Source: Saprospiraceae bacterium
GTDB taxonomy: Bacteria; Bacteroidota; Bacteroidia; Chitinophagales; Saprospiraceae
Assembly: GCA_016709995.1 (NCBI GenBank)
Contig: JADJLQ010000002.1
Location: 1 to 64,000 of the forward strand
Direction: 5' to 3'
Length of the DNA stretch: 64,000 nucleotides
Positions 20,623-30,300 of the stretch are shown here, piece by piece. Each line of letters opens with the position of its first letter. Position 1 is the stretch's first letter. The translations under genes were made by a program, and so were the position numbers. Under the pieces are notes generated by a model. That model made no database searches, had not been told where the DNA came from, and was given only the letters and a program-made list of their open reading frames with translations.

Positions 20623-23600
20623 GGTATAAATTCTAATTGTATTTTTTTTGAACCTTTTTCAATATTTATAAAAAGCCCTTCTGTTTTTAGTATCTTAAAT
20701 TTTGACCCTGATTTGAATAAAATTTCTGCTTCACCTGGTAAACATGAAATTTGGCAAATGTTGTAACCTTTTGGATTAAGGATTTCATAAATTACATCAC
20801 CACTTCCTAAATTCATGAAATTAATTGCAGTGTTTTCATAAATGGAAGATGACTTGAAATCATCAAACTTAATAAAATCACCTACATTCCATTTTTTGGC
20901 AATTTGCGATTCTAATTCACCGCATCCTCTAAAAACCCTGAGCCCATTGTAGGGTACTAATTTACTTAAGCCTTTATTTAACAAATCATTCAATTCTCTA
21001 CTAAAATCACTTAATGTTCCGTCTCTCAATTCCGTATTTAAAGACTTGTAGATATATTCACCATTTCGCATTTGGTTGCTTGTGTATACTTTAATTGCTG
21101 TTAATTCTTCAACCGATAGAGTTGGAAACTTATTTCTTAATTCAATATTAGCCAGTACCTCATTTCTAATTCTCTGCACAAAGGCATCCTCTAAAAATAT
21201 TTTCCAGGATCCTTCGATTGCTTTCAACCCCCTCACAAACTCCAACTTATCCCCACTCCCATCAAAATCCTCCAAGACCTTCTTTAAATCCCCGGGATGC
21301 TCCTTCCCATATTCCAGGAGGCTTTTCAACATTTCCTTTTTCTCCTCCTCAGTAAATGGCAGGTCCCTAAACTTTAAGTAGAATCCAGATTCCAATAAAT
21401 CAGCCTTCACACTTGCATCTTCGAAATGTTTTATCCAGTCATCCCCTGCTTCAATTTTTGAAGTTTTGAACAAAGCCTCTATATCAGTGGCATTGGGGAT
21501 GTCTCCATGGAATAATTTGTACAATTTCCAAAGCGTACCATCGTCTGGCGAAAGGCCTGCTTTGAATAATGCTTCCGGTGAATCTGGAGATCGGATTAAT
21601 CTGGCCAGACCTTCAATAAATTTATCCTTCGGTATAGTCCTGATGCCCGCGCCGATTCCTTTAATCCCACCTTGTATCAAGACCGCCCACAAAGCAGATG
21701 TAGAACAGGCATCTACATCAAAATGATCTCTGATCTTTCCTTCTGAAAAATTTCCATTCACAAAACATTCTAGGGCTACACTTACAGCTATTTCTCCGGC
21801 CGCATTTTTTAATTCTATCATGCTTTCGAATCCGGAGCTCAACGCCTGTGCAAAATCCAATTGCAGTGGTTCATCTGCATTAAATACATCATGCATCGCT
21901 CGTTGTACCAGCAGATCAAAAACATAGCCGATGACAAAGTCTTTACCTTTTTGTTGTAACAGGGCCGGCAATTCTGCTAAAAAATAAGCCCCTGCCGCAT
22001 CGACTAAAGCGGGTGCAAACCCAATTTGTAATAAGGAGCCAAAGACAGTATTAAAATCTTCCATCCACTGACCGGATGCTGTTGGAAGATTGTCAAAAGT
22101 AATAAAGGGTTGATTGAGCAGACAGGGATTGCGACAGATGACATCACGCAGCAAACTCTTTTCCTTGAGATAAGGATGGTCTTTAAATTTCTCTAATAGC
22201 TCCACGCATGCTCCTGAGTAACACCCACAGGGACCCTGAACTCCTTTGCCTGACTCATAGATACTTAGATTTTGTAAGGACAGTTTCTTTGATACCACAA
22301 TGGAGTCTACACCTATATTGGCCAGCGTCAGACTGTGGAGAGAATCAAATAATATGGTTTGATTGCAGTCGGCATCCAGTCCCGATGCGGAGAATATCGT
22401 GCATTGGGATGATCCTGCAAGTCCAGTATAATAAGGCAAGATCGGTTCATTACCACCGGGCGTTTGGCGAACCGGGGCGTATCCGTAAAAATAATTATTG
22501 GCCGGGTTCCACCAACCCAGGTAGGTAGTTTTATCAATATTAAAACCGGCCAGGCTGCCCTTGGGCCAGGCTCCACCATCTGAAGGATAAAACGAAGCGA
22601 TCGCATTGGCAGGTAAACTTATTTTTTGACCTCCCGGCGTAATCGCTCCATAACAGGATTCACCGCCATCGTATCGAAAATATACATATCGATCGTAATA
22701 AAATGCTTGTTGTACGATCTGTTTGCCCTCATCATCTCCCTGCATCCACCCCACCATCGGCTCCGGCTTCTGCACCAACTCCCACTGATAATGCAGCAGC
22801 TGACTCCCCTGGGGCTGGCTATAATCCATCAGATCCCCACTGCCGTTGACTCCGGGATAATCTTCCCAGATATGGGACAGACGAAAAGCTCCATGGCCCA
22901 GCTCGTGGGCTATCGTGGTCGCATCGGTGCTGACGATAAAGCCATAGGCCCGTTTTTTTGGCATAAAGCCCAGCAGCCCGGTCTCTGCAGTCGAAGAAAC
23001 TATAAATAGGTGGTATGCCGTGGTGTCATCCCGTCCCTGATCGTAGGCCTGAATGATGCTACGCATCTCGGTGGTATAAGTCGAGAGGATACCGGTCTTG
23101 ATCGAGTCGAGCACCCCGTCATAGCCGGGTACCGTGATGTTGGGTGCCAGGCTGACCTTCCACTGGGTTACCGCAGGGCTATAGATCTTGTTGAGAGCAG
23201 TCTGGATCGCGGCGGCATCCGGTGCCTGCGCTCCGGCTACCGGAATGAGCACTACCTTTTGGACCTGGGGCTCGTAGACGATGATCTTGCACTGGCCGGC
23301 GATGTGCTCGGGTAGCGTACTGTCTATGGGTGCGATGACAGCATACAATATATATAGGTGTTTGGCAGTGGAGGCAGGCAGGTGCAGACGGTAGCTGCCG
23401 TCCGATTGGACGATCGACTCTACCCGGGTGCCTTCTTCCGTGACAAAGTAGATCTCCTCTGACTCAGGGGTGGGCAGTACATCGGGTTTGGCAATCAGGT
23501 AGTCTCTTTCTCCTACGGCCAGGGATTTGTAGGGTACATCGTATTCGTGTTGACCGATCGACAGCTGGTCATAATCGGATCGAAGTGGCGCAAACTGAGC

Positions 23601-25343
23601 CTTGTCATAAGAGTCAAATCCATAGCGTTGATCCGGGTCTGCCACAAACTTAATCTGATAGGGTGCATCGTACAGGATCTTGATCTCTGCGGTGATTTCC
23701 CCGAGAACTGATATGAGGTGCTCCTGGGCTTTGAGCAGGGCATCCGGATCCGTGGCATTTTCGAGGTCGTCGATCGCCTGTTGCAAGGCATCCTTGAGAG
23801 CGTCGTCCAAAAACAGACCGAGATAAGGTCGCAGATATTCTATGGCAGATTGGAAGGTGACTGTATTGAGGATATTACTGGCGCTCTGCATCGTCTCGAT
23901 CAGCCCATCGAGCAGGGCCAGGTATTTGTCCGAGAGCAGTAGCACCCCTGCACTTTCGAGTTTGATCTCCCCCGCTGTCATCACATAGTCTTCATTGACC
24001 CGGATATGGCTAAAACTGCCTTTGACGACCACGCCGTTAAACATCGGTATGGCGATACCTCCCGTCCCGCTATAACTGCCGTCTCCGTTTTTTGTCGCCG
24101 AGGAGATGATCACCATATAACCATTGCTGGAGATGGTGTCGTTGGCATTCAATTCTTCGAGTGGGACATTGGTCGGGGCTGCTTCTTCGCCGGGCTCCAT
24201 ACCACAACTGTAAAATCCCCTGGGCAGGCTTTTGCGGTCGAGTTTGATTTTTGCGATCTCGCTTTCGACAGCCAGACTTTGGTAGCAGGTGGTCCCGATC
24301 TGTACCTCGAGGGGACCTCTGGATTTTTTGATCGGTATCGCATAGGATTGATCTGTCGTAGTGCCCCGGGTCCAGCTCAGTTCGTCTTTGTAGCGATAGC
24401 GGATCTCTTCGGCTCCATAATTGCTTGCCGTCGTCCAGGCGATATGCGCATGGCCATCCGGGTAGAGCCTGGCTTCTGTGATCGCCGGTACTTCACAGGG
24501 TCGTCCATATTGGAAGCTTTGTATCGTCGAGTAACCATCGTTTTTAAACAGGTTGCGCCCCAGCGCATCGCGAACCCGTACGCGCACGAGGTAGGTCCGG
24601 CCGATCTCCAGTGGCGGATCATCTGCCCGGTACATATAAGCCAGCCCGGGGGTAGTCTGCCGCAGCAGGGGTGCTGTATATTCCACGATCGCCTGGTCTC
24701 CCATGCCTGCCACTTGCTCATACACCGATACCTCATAGTCTACCGGAAATCCTCCAAAGTGCTGGGTATGCCACGATATCATCATGGCCTGTGGTGCACC
24801 TGGGGTCACCTCTCCTTCCGGTGATACGATCAGCGGTGGATCCAACTCCTGCAAAAATGCCAACGTACAAGCCATATCGGAGATCGGCGTCTCGTCGCGG
24901 ATATAGTGGTATACTTCTACACAAAACTGGTAGAGTCCTTCATTGAGTTTGTAGGGATTATTGGAGTTGGTTTTGAAGTTTTGCACCAGGGCATTGTCGG
25001 GTCGGAGATAGGGCAGCAGGTCTGCATTGGTCAGGGTCAGCGGCACATTGGCTTGCAACGTGAGGGGCAAGGTGGCTACTTTGGTGCCCGAAGCGAAGGT
25101 ATATCCCTCCCCTTCGATATGCAGTTTGAGTTTGACCGGCAGACTTGGTTCTTTCTGATCCAGCAGTACCAACGTGATGCGGATCCGATCCTGACCCGGC
25201 GCTACATAATCTGACAAATACGGTGAGTACGGCGGCAGGACCTGGATCGTCGCCTGTACCGGGAAGCGCTGCGCATATACATCACTACTTATATAGCAGC
25301 TTAAGAGCGTAACAAAAAACCGTAGGTAGACACGGTAGTTCAT
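20619..25343 (-). CDS. Very large secreted polymorphic toxin: fibronectin/zincin body with C-terminal ADP-ribosyltransferase
   Basis: Start chosen at ATG 25343, giving a signal peptide cut after DVYA; another ATG lies at 25370. Residue numbers here count from that outer ATG (1583 residues). Residues 35-300 are beta-rich with fibronectin-type repeats (PPLIVSPEGEVTPGAPQAMM). A zincin motif HELGHGAFRLSH is at 822-833: HExxH, with a third His seven residues further, one more than in metzincins. A Cys-rich linker follows near 1060-1115. The last 150 residues are an ADP-ribosyltransferase with the R-S-E triad: VFRG (R1481), SSSIYENTA (S1507-1509) and ELEIL-type ExE (GEAE, E1547 and E1549). The DNA of this tip is much more AT-rich than the body. 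The protein is probably exported and delivers the NAD-dependent toxin; target unknown. Confidence 0.75.
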   Translation of the reverse strand: MNYRVYLRFFVTLLSCYISSDVYAQRFPVQATIQVLPPYSPYLSDYVAPGQDRIRITLVLLDQKEPSLPVKLKLHIEGEGYTFASGTKVATLPLTLQANVPLTLTNADLLPYLRPDNALVQNFKTNSNNPYKLNEGLYQFCVEVYHYIRDETPISDMACTLAFLQELDPPLIVSPEGEVTPGAPQAMMISWHTQHFGGFPVDYEVSVYEQVAGMGDQAIVEYTAPLLRQTTPGLAYMYRADDPPLEIGRTYLVRVRVRDALGRNLFKNDGYSTIQSFQYGRPCEVPAITEARLYPDGHAHIAWTTASNYGAEEIRYRYKDELSWTRGTTTDQSYAIPIKKSRGPLEVQIGTTCYQSLAVESEIAKIKLDRKSLPRGFYSCGMEPGEEAAPTNVPLEELNANDTISSNGYMVIISSATKNGDGSYSGTGGIAIPMFNGVVVKGSFSHIRVNEDYVMTAGEIKLESAGVLLLSDKYLALLDGLIETMQSASNILNTVTFQSAIEYLRPYLGLFLDDALKDALQQAIDDLENATDPDALLKAQEHLISVLGEITAEIKILYDAPYQIKFVADPDQRYGFDSYDKAQFAPLRSDYDQLSIGQHEYDVPYKSLAVGERDYLIAKPDVLPTPESEEIYFVTEEGTRVESIVQSDGSYRLHLPASTAKHLYILYAVIAPIDSTLPEHIAGQCKIIVYEPQVQKVVLIPVAGAQAPDAAAIQTALNKIYSPAVTQWKVSLAPNITVPGYDGVLDSIKTGILSTYTTEMRSIIQAYDQGRDDTTAYHLFIVSSTAETGLLGFMPKKRAYGFIVSTDATTIAHELGHGAFRLSHIWEDYPGVNGSGDLMDYSQPQGSQLLHYQWELVQKPEPMVGWMQGDDEGKQIVQQAFYYDRYVYFRYDGGESCYGAITPGGQKISLPANAIASFYPSDGGAWPKGSLAGFNIDKTTYLGWWNPANNYFYGYAPVRQTPGGNEPILPYYTGLAGSSQCTIFSASGLDADCNQTILFDSLHSLTLANIGVDSIVVSKKLSLQNLSIYESGKGVQGPCGCYSGACVELLEKFKDHPYLKEKSLLRDVICRNPCLLNQPFITFDNLPTASGQWMEDFNTVFGSLLQIGFAPALVDAAGAYFLAELPALLQQKGKDFVIGYVFDLLVQRAMHDVFNADEPLQLDFAQALSSGFESMIELKNAAGEIAVSVALECFVNGNFSEGKIRDHFDVDACSTSALWAVLIQGGIKGIGAGIRTIPKDKFIEGLARLIRSPDSPEALFKAGLSPDDGTLWKLYKLFHGDIPNATDIEALFKTSKIEAGDDWIKHFEDASVKADLLESGFYLKFRDLPFTEEEKKEMLKSLLEYGKEHPGDLKKVLEDFDGSGDKLEFVRGLKAIEGSWKIFLEDAFVQRIRNEVLANIELRNKFPTLSVEELTAIKVYTSNQMRNGEYIYKSLNTELRDGTLSDFSRELNDLLNKGLSKLVPYNGLRVFRGCGELESQIAKKWNVGDFIKFDDFKSSSIYENTAINFMNLGSGDVIYEILNPKGYNICQISCLPGEAEILFKSGSKFKILKTEGLFINIEKGSKKIQLEFIP

Positions 25344-25378
25344 GTATGGAAGATAGCAAAGATTTTGCATGCGGGGCG
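25335..25378. repeat. 44-bp direct repeat, copy 1 (start region of the toxin gene)
   Basis: GTAGTTCATGTATGGAAGAT and the following 24 bases match the copy at 26151-26194 with only a few mismatches and one gap. This copy contains the toxin gene's ATG (CAT at 25341-25343 on the + strand) and its 5' leader. Confidence 0.85.
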
Positions 25379-25549
25379 ATGGGTTTTGTCATCGGTCTAA
25401 ATACTTGCCTCCGTTTTTTACAATTGCTACATCAAGCTTCTGTGTTCAGCAATACTAGTTTTTTGTGATTTTTAATTTTTGCTTTCTTGACAATTTATTT
25501 GCACAAAAAGAATACATATATTCGCTAAATACAACATAATAATTGCTAT

Positions 25550-25557
25550 TATCTTTG
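25550..25557 (+). promoter_or_regulatory. Possible -7 element for the toxin-antitoxin pair
   Basis: TATCTTTG fits the Bacteroidetes -7 consensus TAnnTTTG and lies 85 bp before the antitoxin ATG. No clear TTTG element is seen at the expected distance upstream, so this is a weak call. Confidence 0.3.
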
Positions 25558-25641
25558 TATAAGAAAAAACAATGATATATTCATTCTAAGATGCCTTTAT
25601 TGCTAAAAATAAAATGTAAACAATTTTAAATTTACACAACG

Positions 25642-25851
25642 ATGAAAACGCAAAATGTACTTATTGCTCATCCTTCCAATGAAAACGAACTAAGCATAAT
25701 CAAAGCTTTTTTTGAAGCCTTGAAAATAAAATTTGAAGTTGCTGAAGAATCGCCTTACAATCCTGAGTTTGTGGCTAAAATTCAAAAAAGCAGGAAACAA
25801 GCCATAGAGGGCAAAACTGTAAAATTAGCCCTTGACGATATATGGAAATAG
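25642..25851 (+). CDS. Antitoxin of a YoeB-type pair (DUF2683-like)
   Basis: A 69-residue protein with KTQNVLIAHPSNENELSIIK, a segment ALKIKFEVAEESPYNPEFV and the C-terminus LALDDIWK. This is the usual small Bacteroidota antitoxin (DUF2683-like): the N-terminal part would dimerise and bind the operator, the C-terminal tail would cover the toxin. The stop overlaps the toxin start by 10 bp, so the two are translationally coupled. The pair lies between the 44-bp direct repeats and therefore looks inserted. The GC content is low, like the rest of the insert. Confidence 0.75.
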   Translation: MKTQNVLIAHPSNENELSIIKAFFEALKIKFEVAEESPYNPEFVAKIQKSRKQAIEGKTVKLALDDIWK

Positions 25852-26105
25852 AATTTACCATACAAGCCGAAGAAGATTTAGCTTACTGGAAAAAAATTAA
25901 CAACATAGTCGTTCTCAAAAAAATACGCAAACTAATTGAAGTAATTATTGAAACACCTTTTGATGGTATAGGCAAACCCGAACCACTAAAACATACCCTA
26001 ACAGGTTGCTGGTCTCGCAGGATCGACAAAGAACATAGGCTTGTTTATGAAGTTACAAATGACTTGATTACTGTGCTTTCTTTGAAAGGACATTATCAAA
26101 AATAA
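25842..26105 (+). CDS. yoeB: YoeB/Txe-family mRNA interferase toxin
   Basis: An 87-residue RelE-fold toxin, normal size. It starts MEIEFTIQAEEDLAYWKK and carries the YoeB family signature GCWSRRIDKEHRLVYEV followed by GHYQK at the C-terminus. YoeB toxins bind the ribosome and cut mRNA at the A site; the conserved Glu, Arg and C-terminal His-Tyr typical of the active site are present (E46-region, RRID, HY). It overlaps the upstream antitoxin and converges with rlmF. Activity would be held in check by the antitoxin. Confident family call; the cleavage behaviour of this one is not known. Confidence 0.85.
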   Translation: MEIEFTIQAEEDLAYWKKINNIVVLKKIRKLIEVIIETPFDGIGKPEPLKHTLTGCWSRRIDKEHRLVYEVTNDLITVLSLKGHYQK

Positions 26106-26150
26106 TAACGCTATTAGGATTTTGATAGTAGTCTATTACTTCTCTTTCTA

Positions 26151-26194
26151 GTAGTTCATATATGGAAGATAGGAAAGATTTTGGATGCGCGGGG
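26151..26194. repeat. 44-bp direct repeat, copy 2 (beside the rlmF stop)
   Basis: GTAGTTCATATATGGAAGAT and the following bases match 25335-25378. On the minus strand it reads an ATG followed by AAC TAC and then TAG, so it reproduces the first three codons of the toxin gene before diverging. It lies directly downstream of the rlmF stop. Confidence 0.85.
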
Positions 26195-26196
26195 AA

Positions 26197-27123
26197 TCAC
26201 GATATAAAAGTCCAGGCCACGATCCTGCTCGACTTATTACCCTGAATCATTGGTATCGTTTTTACTTCAATAGCACTCACTGACTTTAAAGTCTTATATA
26301 TATGATGAAGGCTTTTCTCTTTGGAGATCAGGGCTGTGAACCACCGGCACCTGGTTGAGCAAGCTTTACTTTCGAAGATCATCTTGGAGACGAATTTTTC
26401 CTCCCCTCCGACACACCATAGTTCATTTTTTTGACCACCAAAGTTCAATATAGGCTGGGTGATTTTTTTGCGTTTTAAATTTTGCAATTTTCTCACAGAT
26501 CCAGCCAGGGCCTCAGCCTGGGAAGCATGAAAGGGTGGATTGCAGATAGTCACATCAAAAAATTCTTCCGGTTGTATGATTCCATAAAATATCTTATTGG
26601 GATTGGTTTGTAATCTCAGCGTGACCTTGTCTTTTAAAGCAGGATTGGAGTCTATGATTTGCCTCGAAGATGCTATAGCCAATGCATCTATGTCCGTCCC
26701 AACAAAGGACCAGCCATATTCCTGGACGCCAATGATAGGATAGATACAGCTTGCACCGACGCCGATATCAAGACATCGTATCTGTCTTCCTGGAAGGATT
26801 GTTATTTTGGCAGGATCGTACAATAGATCGGCCACATGGTGTATATAATCAGCGCGTCCGGGGATAGGTGGACACAAATACCCCGGCGGTATCTGCCAGA
26901 AGTCGATATGATAATAGGTTTTAAGCAACGCCTGGTTGAGCGAAATGACTGCTTCCGGATCAAAAAAATCAATCGACTGATCCTGATACTCATTTAATCT
27001 CACATAAGTAGCAAGGTCCGGACTATCTTTTATCAGCAAATCAAAATCATAGCGTTCACGATGTTTGTTGCGGGGATGTAACCCGGGCTTTACTTTGGAA
27101 AAAGTCTTTTTTGTGTCAGGCAT
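26197..27123 (-). CDS. rlmF: 23S rRNA (adenine(1618)-N6)-methyltransferase RlmF
   Basis: RlmF methylates A1618 of 23S rRNA with SAM in the cytosol. The family N-terminus is present: GLHPRNKHRERYDFDLL, then FWQIPPGYLCPPIPGRADY. The SAM-binding motif is CLDIGVGASCIYPIIG (117-132), and the N6-adenine catalytic motif is CNPPFHAS (194-201). Length is 308 residues, the usual size. The gene stands alone; the 247-bp region upstream separates it from the divergent S41 peptidase gene. Its 3' end abuts a copy of the 44-bp repeat, which suggests it was the original neighbour of the toxin gene. Confidence 0.92.
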   Translation of the reverse strand: MPDTKKTFSKVKPGLHPRNKHRERYDFDLLIKDSPDLATYVRLNEYQDQSIDFFDPEAVISLNQALLKTYYHIDFWQIPPGYLCPPIPGRADYIHHVADLLYDPAKITILPGRQIRCLDIGVGASCIYPIIGVQEYGWSFVGTDIDALAIASSRQIIDSNPALKDKVTLRLQTNPNKIFYGIIQPEEFFDVTICNPPFHASQAEALAGSVRKLQNLKRKKITQPILNFGGQKNELWCVGGEEKFVSKMIFESKACSTRCRWFTALISKEKSLHHIYKTLKSVSAIEVKTIPMIQGNKSSRIVAWTFIS

Positions 27124-27370
27124 CTAAACAAGTAGTGAAAGTAGCTCCATCCTCCGTGATAAATAAGGTGTGAGTTTACTAAAAGCTATGGCAAAATAAG
27201 AACAAGTATATTCATTGGATCAGAAAAATAAAAGCAATTAAATTAGTAGATCACCATTTATTAAAACATTTGTAACTTTTCTATCCAATTCACTTTTATA
27301 TTTAAGTGGAGTATCCCTCTCACTCTGACTCAGAATTATAGTATTTTTCCCATCTAATTTTTGTCAAACT

Positions 27371-30300
27371 ATGTATAAATCTATCTTGTTCTCTGCCCTT
27401 TTGTTCATCGGAAGCATGAGCTATGCTCAGTATAATGCTTATTTCTTATCCAGCCCCTGCCTGAGTCCTGATGGTCAGACCGTGATTTTTTGTTACGAAG
27501 GAGATCTTTGGAAAGCAGCCGTCAAGGATGGCATGGCGACGAGGCTCACTGCCATGCAGGGATACGAGACCTCTCCCCGGGTATCGCCGGATGGCCGATG
27601 GATTGCATTCACCGGCAGACAGTATGGCAATGGTGATCTCTACCTTATGCCGGTAGAAGGCGGAGAAATCAAACAAATCACTTTCCACAGCAGCAATGAT
27701 GAGCTATACAGTTGGAGTTGGGATTCAAAGTACTTATATTTTAACAGCAACCGGATGGGCCAGGTCGCAGGCTTCAAAATATCCATCGATGGAGGCACGC
27801 CTTACAGGGTTTTTGGAGATTATTTTTTTCAATATGATCATAACCTGATCGAACTTCCCGGCTCCGGCGAATTGTTTTTTAGTGATACCTGGGAAAGCAG
27901 TAATCAAGCGGCCCGCAAAAGATACAAGGGCCCCTTCAACCCTGAGATCCAATCTTATAATCTAAAAACAAAACAATTTAAAAAATACACTGACTGGGAA
28001 GGAAAGGATTTTTCTACCACCATTGATCGTAAAGGAAACATCTATTTTATATCAGATCAGGCCAATGGTGAATACAACTTGTACAGCCTGGATCATGGTA
28101 TGAAAAAAGCACTTACTCAATTTTCCACTTCTATCAAATCTCCCCAGGTCAGTGCACAAGGTGATAAAATCGTCTTTGAAAAAGATTATCAACTCTGGCT
28201 ATATGATACGCGAACTGATAAAGCATCCCAACTCAATATCGTGATCGTGCGCAACAATACCCTGCCCAAGGAAAAAGATTTTAATGTAAAAGGAAAAATT
28301 ACTGCTTATGATGTATCCCCTGACGGAAAAAAACTTGCACTGGTATCGAGAGGAGAATTATTCGTCAGTGATATTGAAGGCAAGTTTATTCAACAAATCC
28401 ATAGACCTACTGCAGAACGTGTCAAAGAAGTAAAGTGGCTTGCTAATAATAAAACTTTACTTTTTAGTCAGACTTTTGAGGGCTTCACCAATCTATATAC
28501 CGTGCCAGCGGATAGCCTGGCAGCACCTGTGCAGATCACTCAGGATGCACGCAATAATCGAAACCTTGTCCTGAATACCAAACGCACCCAGGCAGTCTAT
28601 TATAGTGGAAGAGATGAGGTCAGACTCCTTGATCTTTCAAGCATGAACAGTAAGATGATTATCAAAGATGAGATCTGGGGATTTCAAAACAGCGATCCTG
28701 GATTTTCTCCAAATGACGAATATGTAATCTATACTGCACGTAAAAATTTTGAACAAGACATCAAGGTCTACCATATTAAGGAGGACAAAATCATCAATAT
28801 CACGGAGACAGATATCACCGAGACCAGTCCCATCTGGTCCCGCGATAGCCATTATATCTATTTTATTTCACAGCGATTAAAGCCCTTATATCCCTTAGGT
28901 TTGCCTGATGCCAAAGTGTATCGCTTGCCTTTGGAAAAGATAGACGAACCTTTCAAGATCGATAAATACCATGCACTTTTTAATGAGCAAAAAAAAGATA
29001 CCACTAAGAAAATCAATAATGATAGTACGCAATCCATCCACATCGATATGGATCTCATCATGGAACGCATGGAAGAGATCGGTCCCGAAGCAGGCACTCA
29101 ATTTCTTCAGGCTGTATACCAAAAAGGGGACAAAACCAACGTACTGTATGTGAGTGATCATGGTGAAGGCAAAAGAGCCCTTTGGAAGACCACCATCGAA
29201 CCTTTTGAATCCAATAAAACGGAGAAAATAGCTGGTACAGACAATGCTTTTGGTTTTGATATCGTGGAAGTAAGTGATAAATTATATTCGCTGCATAACG
29301 GCATTATCCATAAACTCAATCTGGATGGCAACAAGGCAGAACCTATTAATATTGATTTTACTTTTAGAAGGAATCTTTCAGCTGAGTTCAACCAAATGTT
29401 TTATGAAGCCTGGGCACAGATGGAAGAAAACTATTATGATGAAAGATTTCATGGCCTGGACTGGCTAAAAACCAAAGCACGATATAAACAATATTTGCCT
29501 TATCTCAATACGCGCGCTGATCTCCGCACACTGCTCAATGATATGCTGGGAGAGTTAAACTCATCTCATCAAGGATTTGGCACATTTGGTGATGACGAAA
29601 AGATTGACCTGCAAAATCAAACCATGGAGACCGGGATTATTTTTGAAAACGACCAACCTTACACCGTCAAAAAAATTCTTAAACGGTCAGCAGCAGATAA
29701 AAAAGGGATTGATATACTGCCCGGAGATGTTTTGATTAAAGTCAATGAAGAAAGTGTAAATCATGCCATCAACCGAAACGCTTATTTTACGGTGCCATCC
29801 AGAGACAAAGAACTACAATTAAGCTTTAACCGCCATGGTCAGACCATCGTCAATATGCTGCATCCGCAGGCTTCATTGTTTGATTCCAACTATGATGAAT
29901 GGATCGATCAAAATCAAAAACGGGTCGATGAGAAAAGTAACCAGAGGATCGCTTACGGTTATATGAAAAATATGGGTCAGGATGAGCTTGATCATTTTAT
30001 CATAGACATGACACACGAACTCAATAAAAAAGAAGCTTTGATCTTTGATCTGAGGTATAATACCGGAGGTAATGTGCATGATGAAGTATTGAAATTTTTG
30101 AGTCAGCGCTCCTACCTTCAGTGGAAATATCGTCAAGGTGGCTTATCGCCTCAATCCAATTTTGCTCCCAGTGACAAACCCATCATCTTATTGACCAATG
30201 AACAATCTTTGAGCGATGCAGAGATGACTGCTCAAGGATTTAAAGCGCTCAAACTTGGTAAAATCATTGGCAATGAGACTTATCATTGGATTATTTTCAC

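Noticed and set aside
22208..25214. Long plus-strand frames (up to 272 codons) opposite the toxin gene
   Set aside because: They are GC-driven shadows of the minus-strand toxin gene, contain no known motif, and the minus-strand protein has clear domains.
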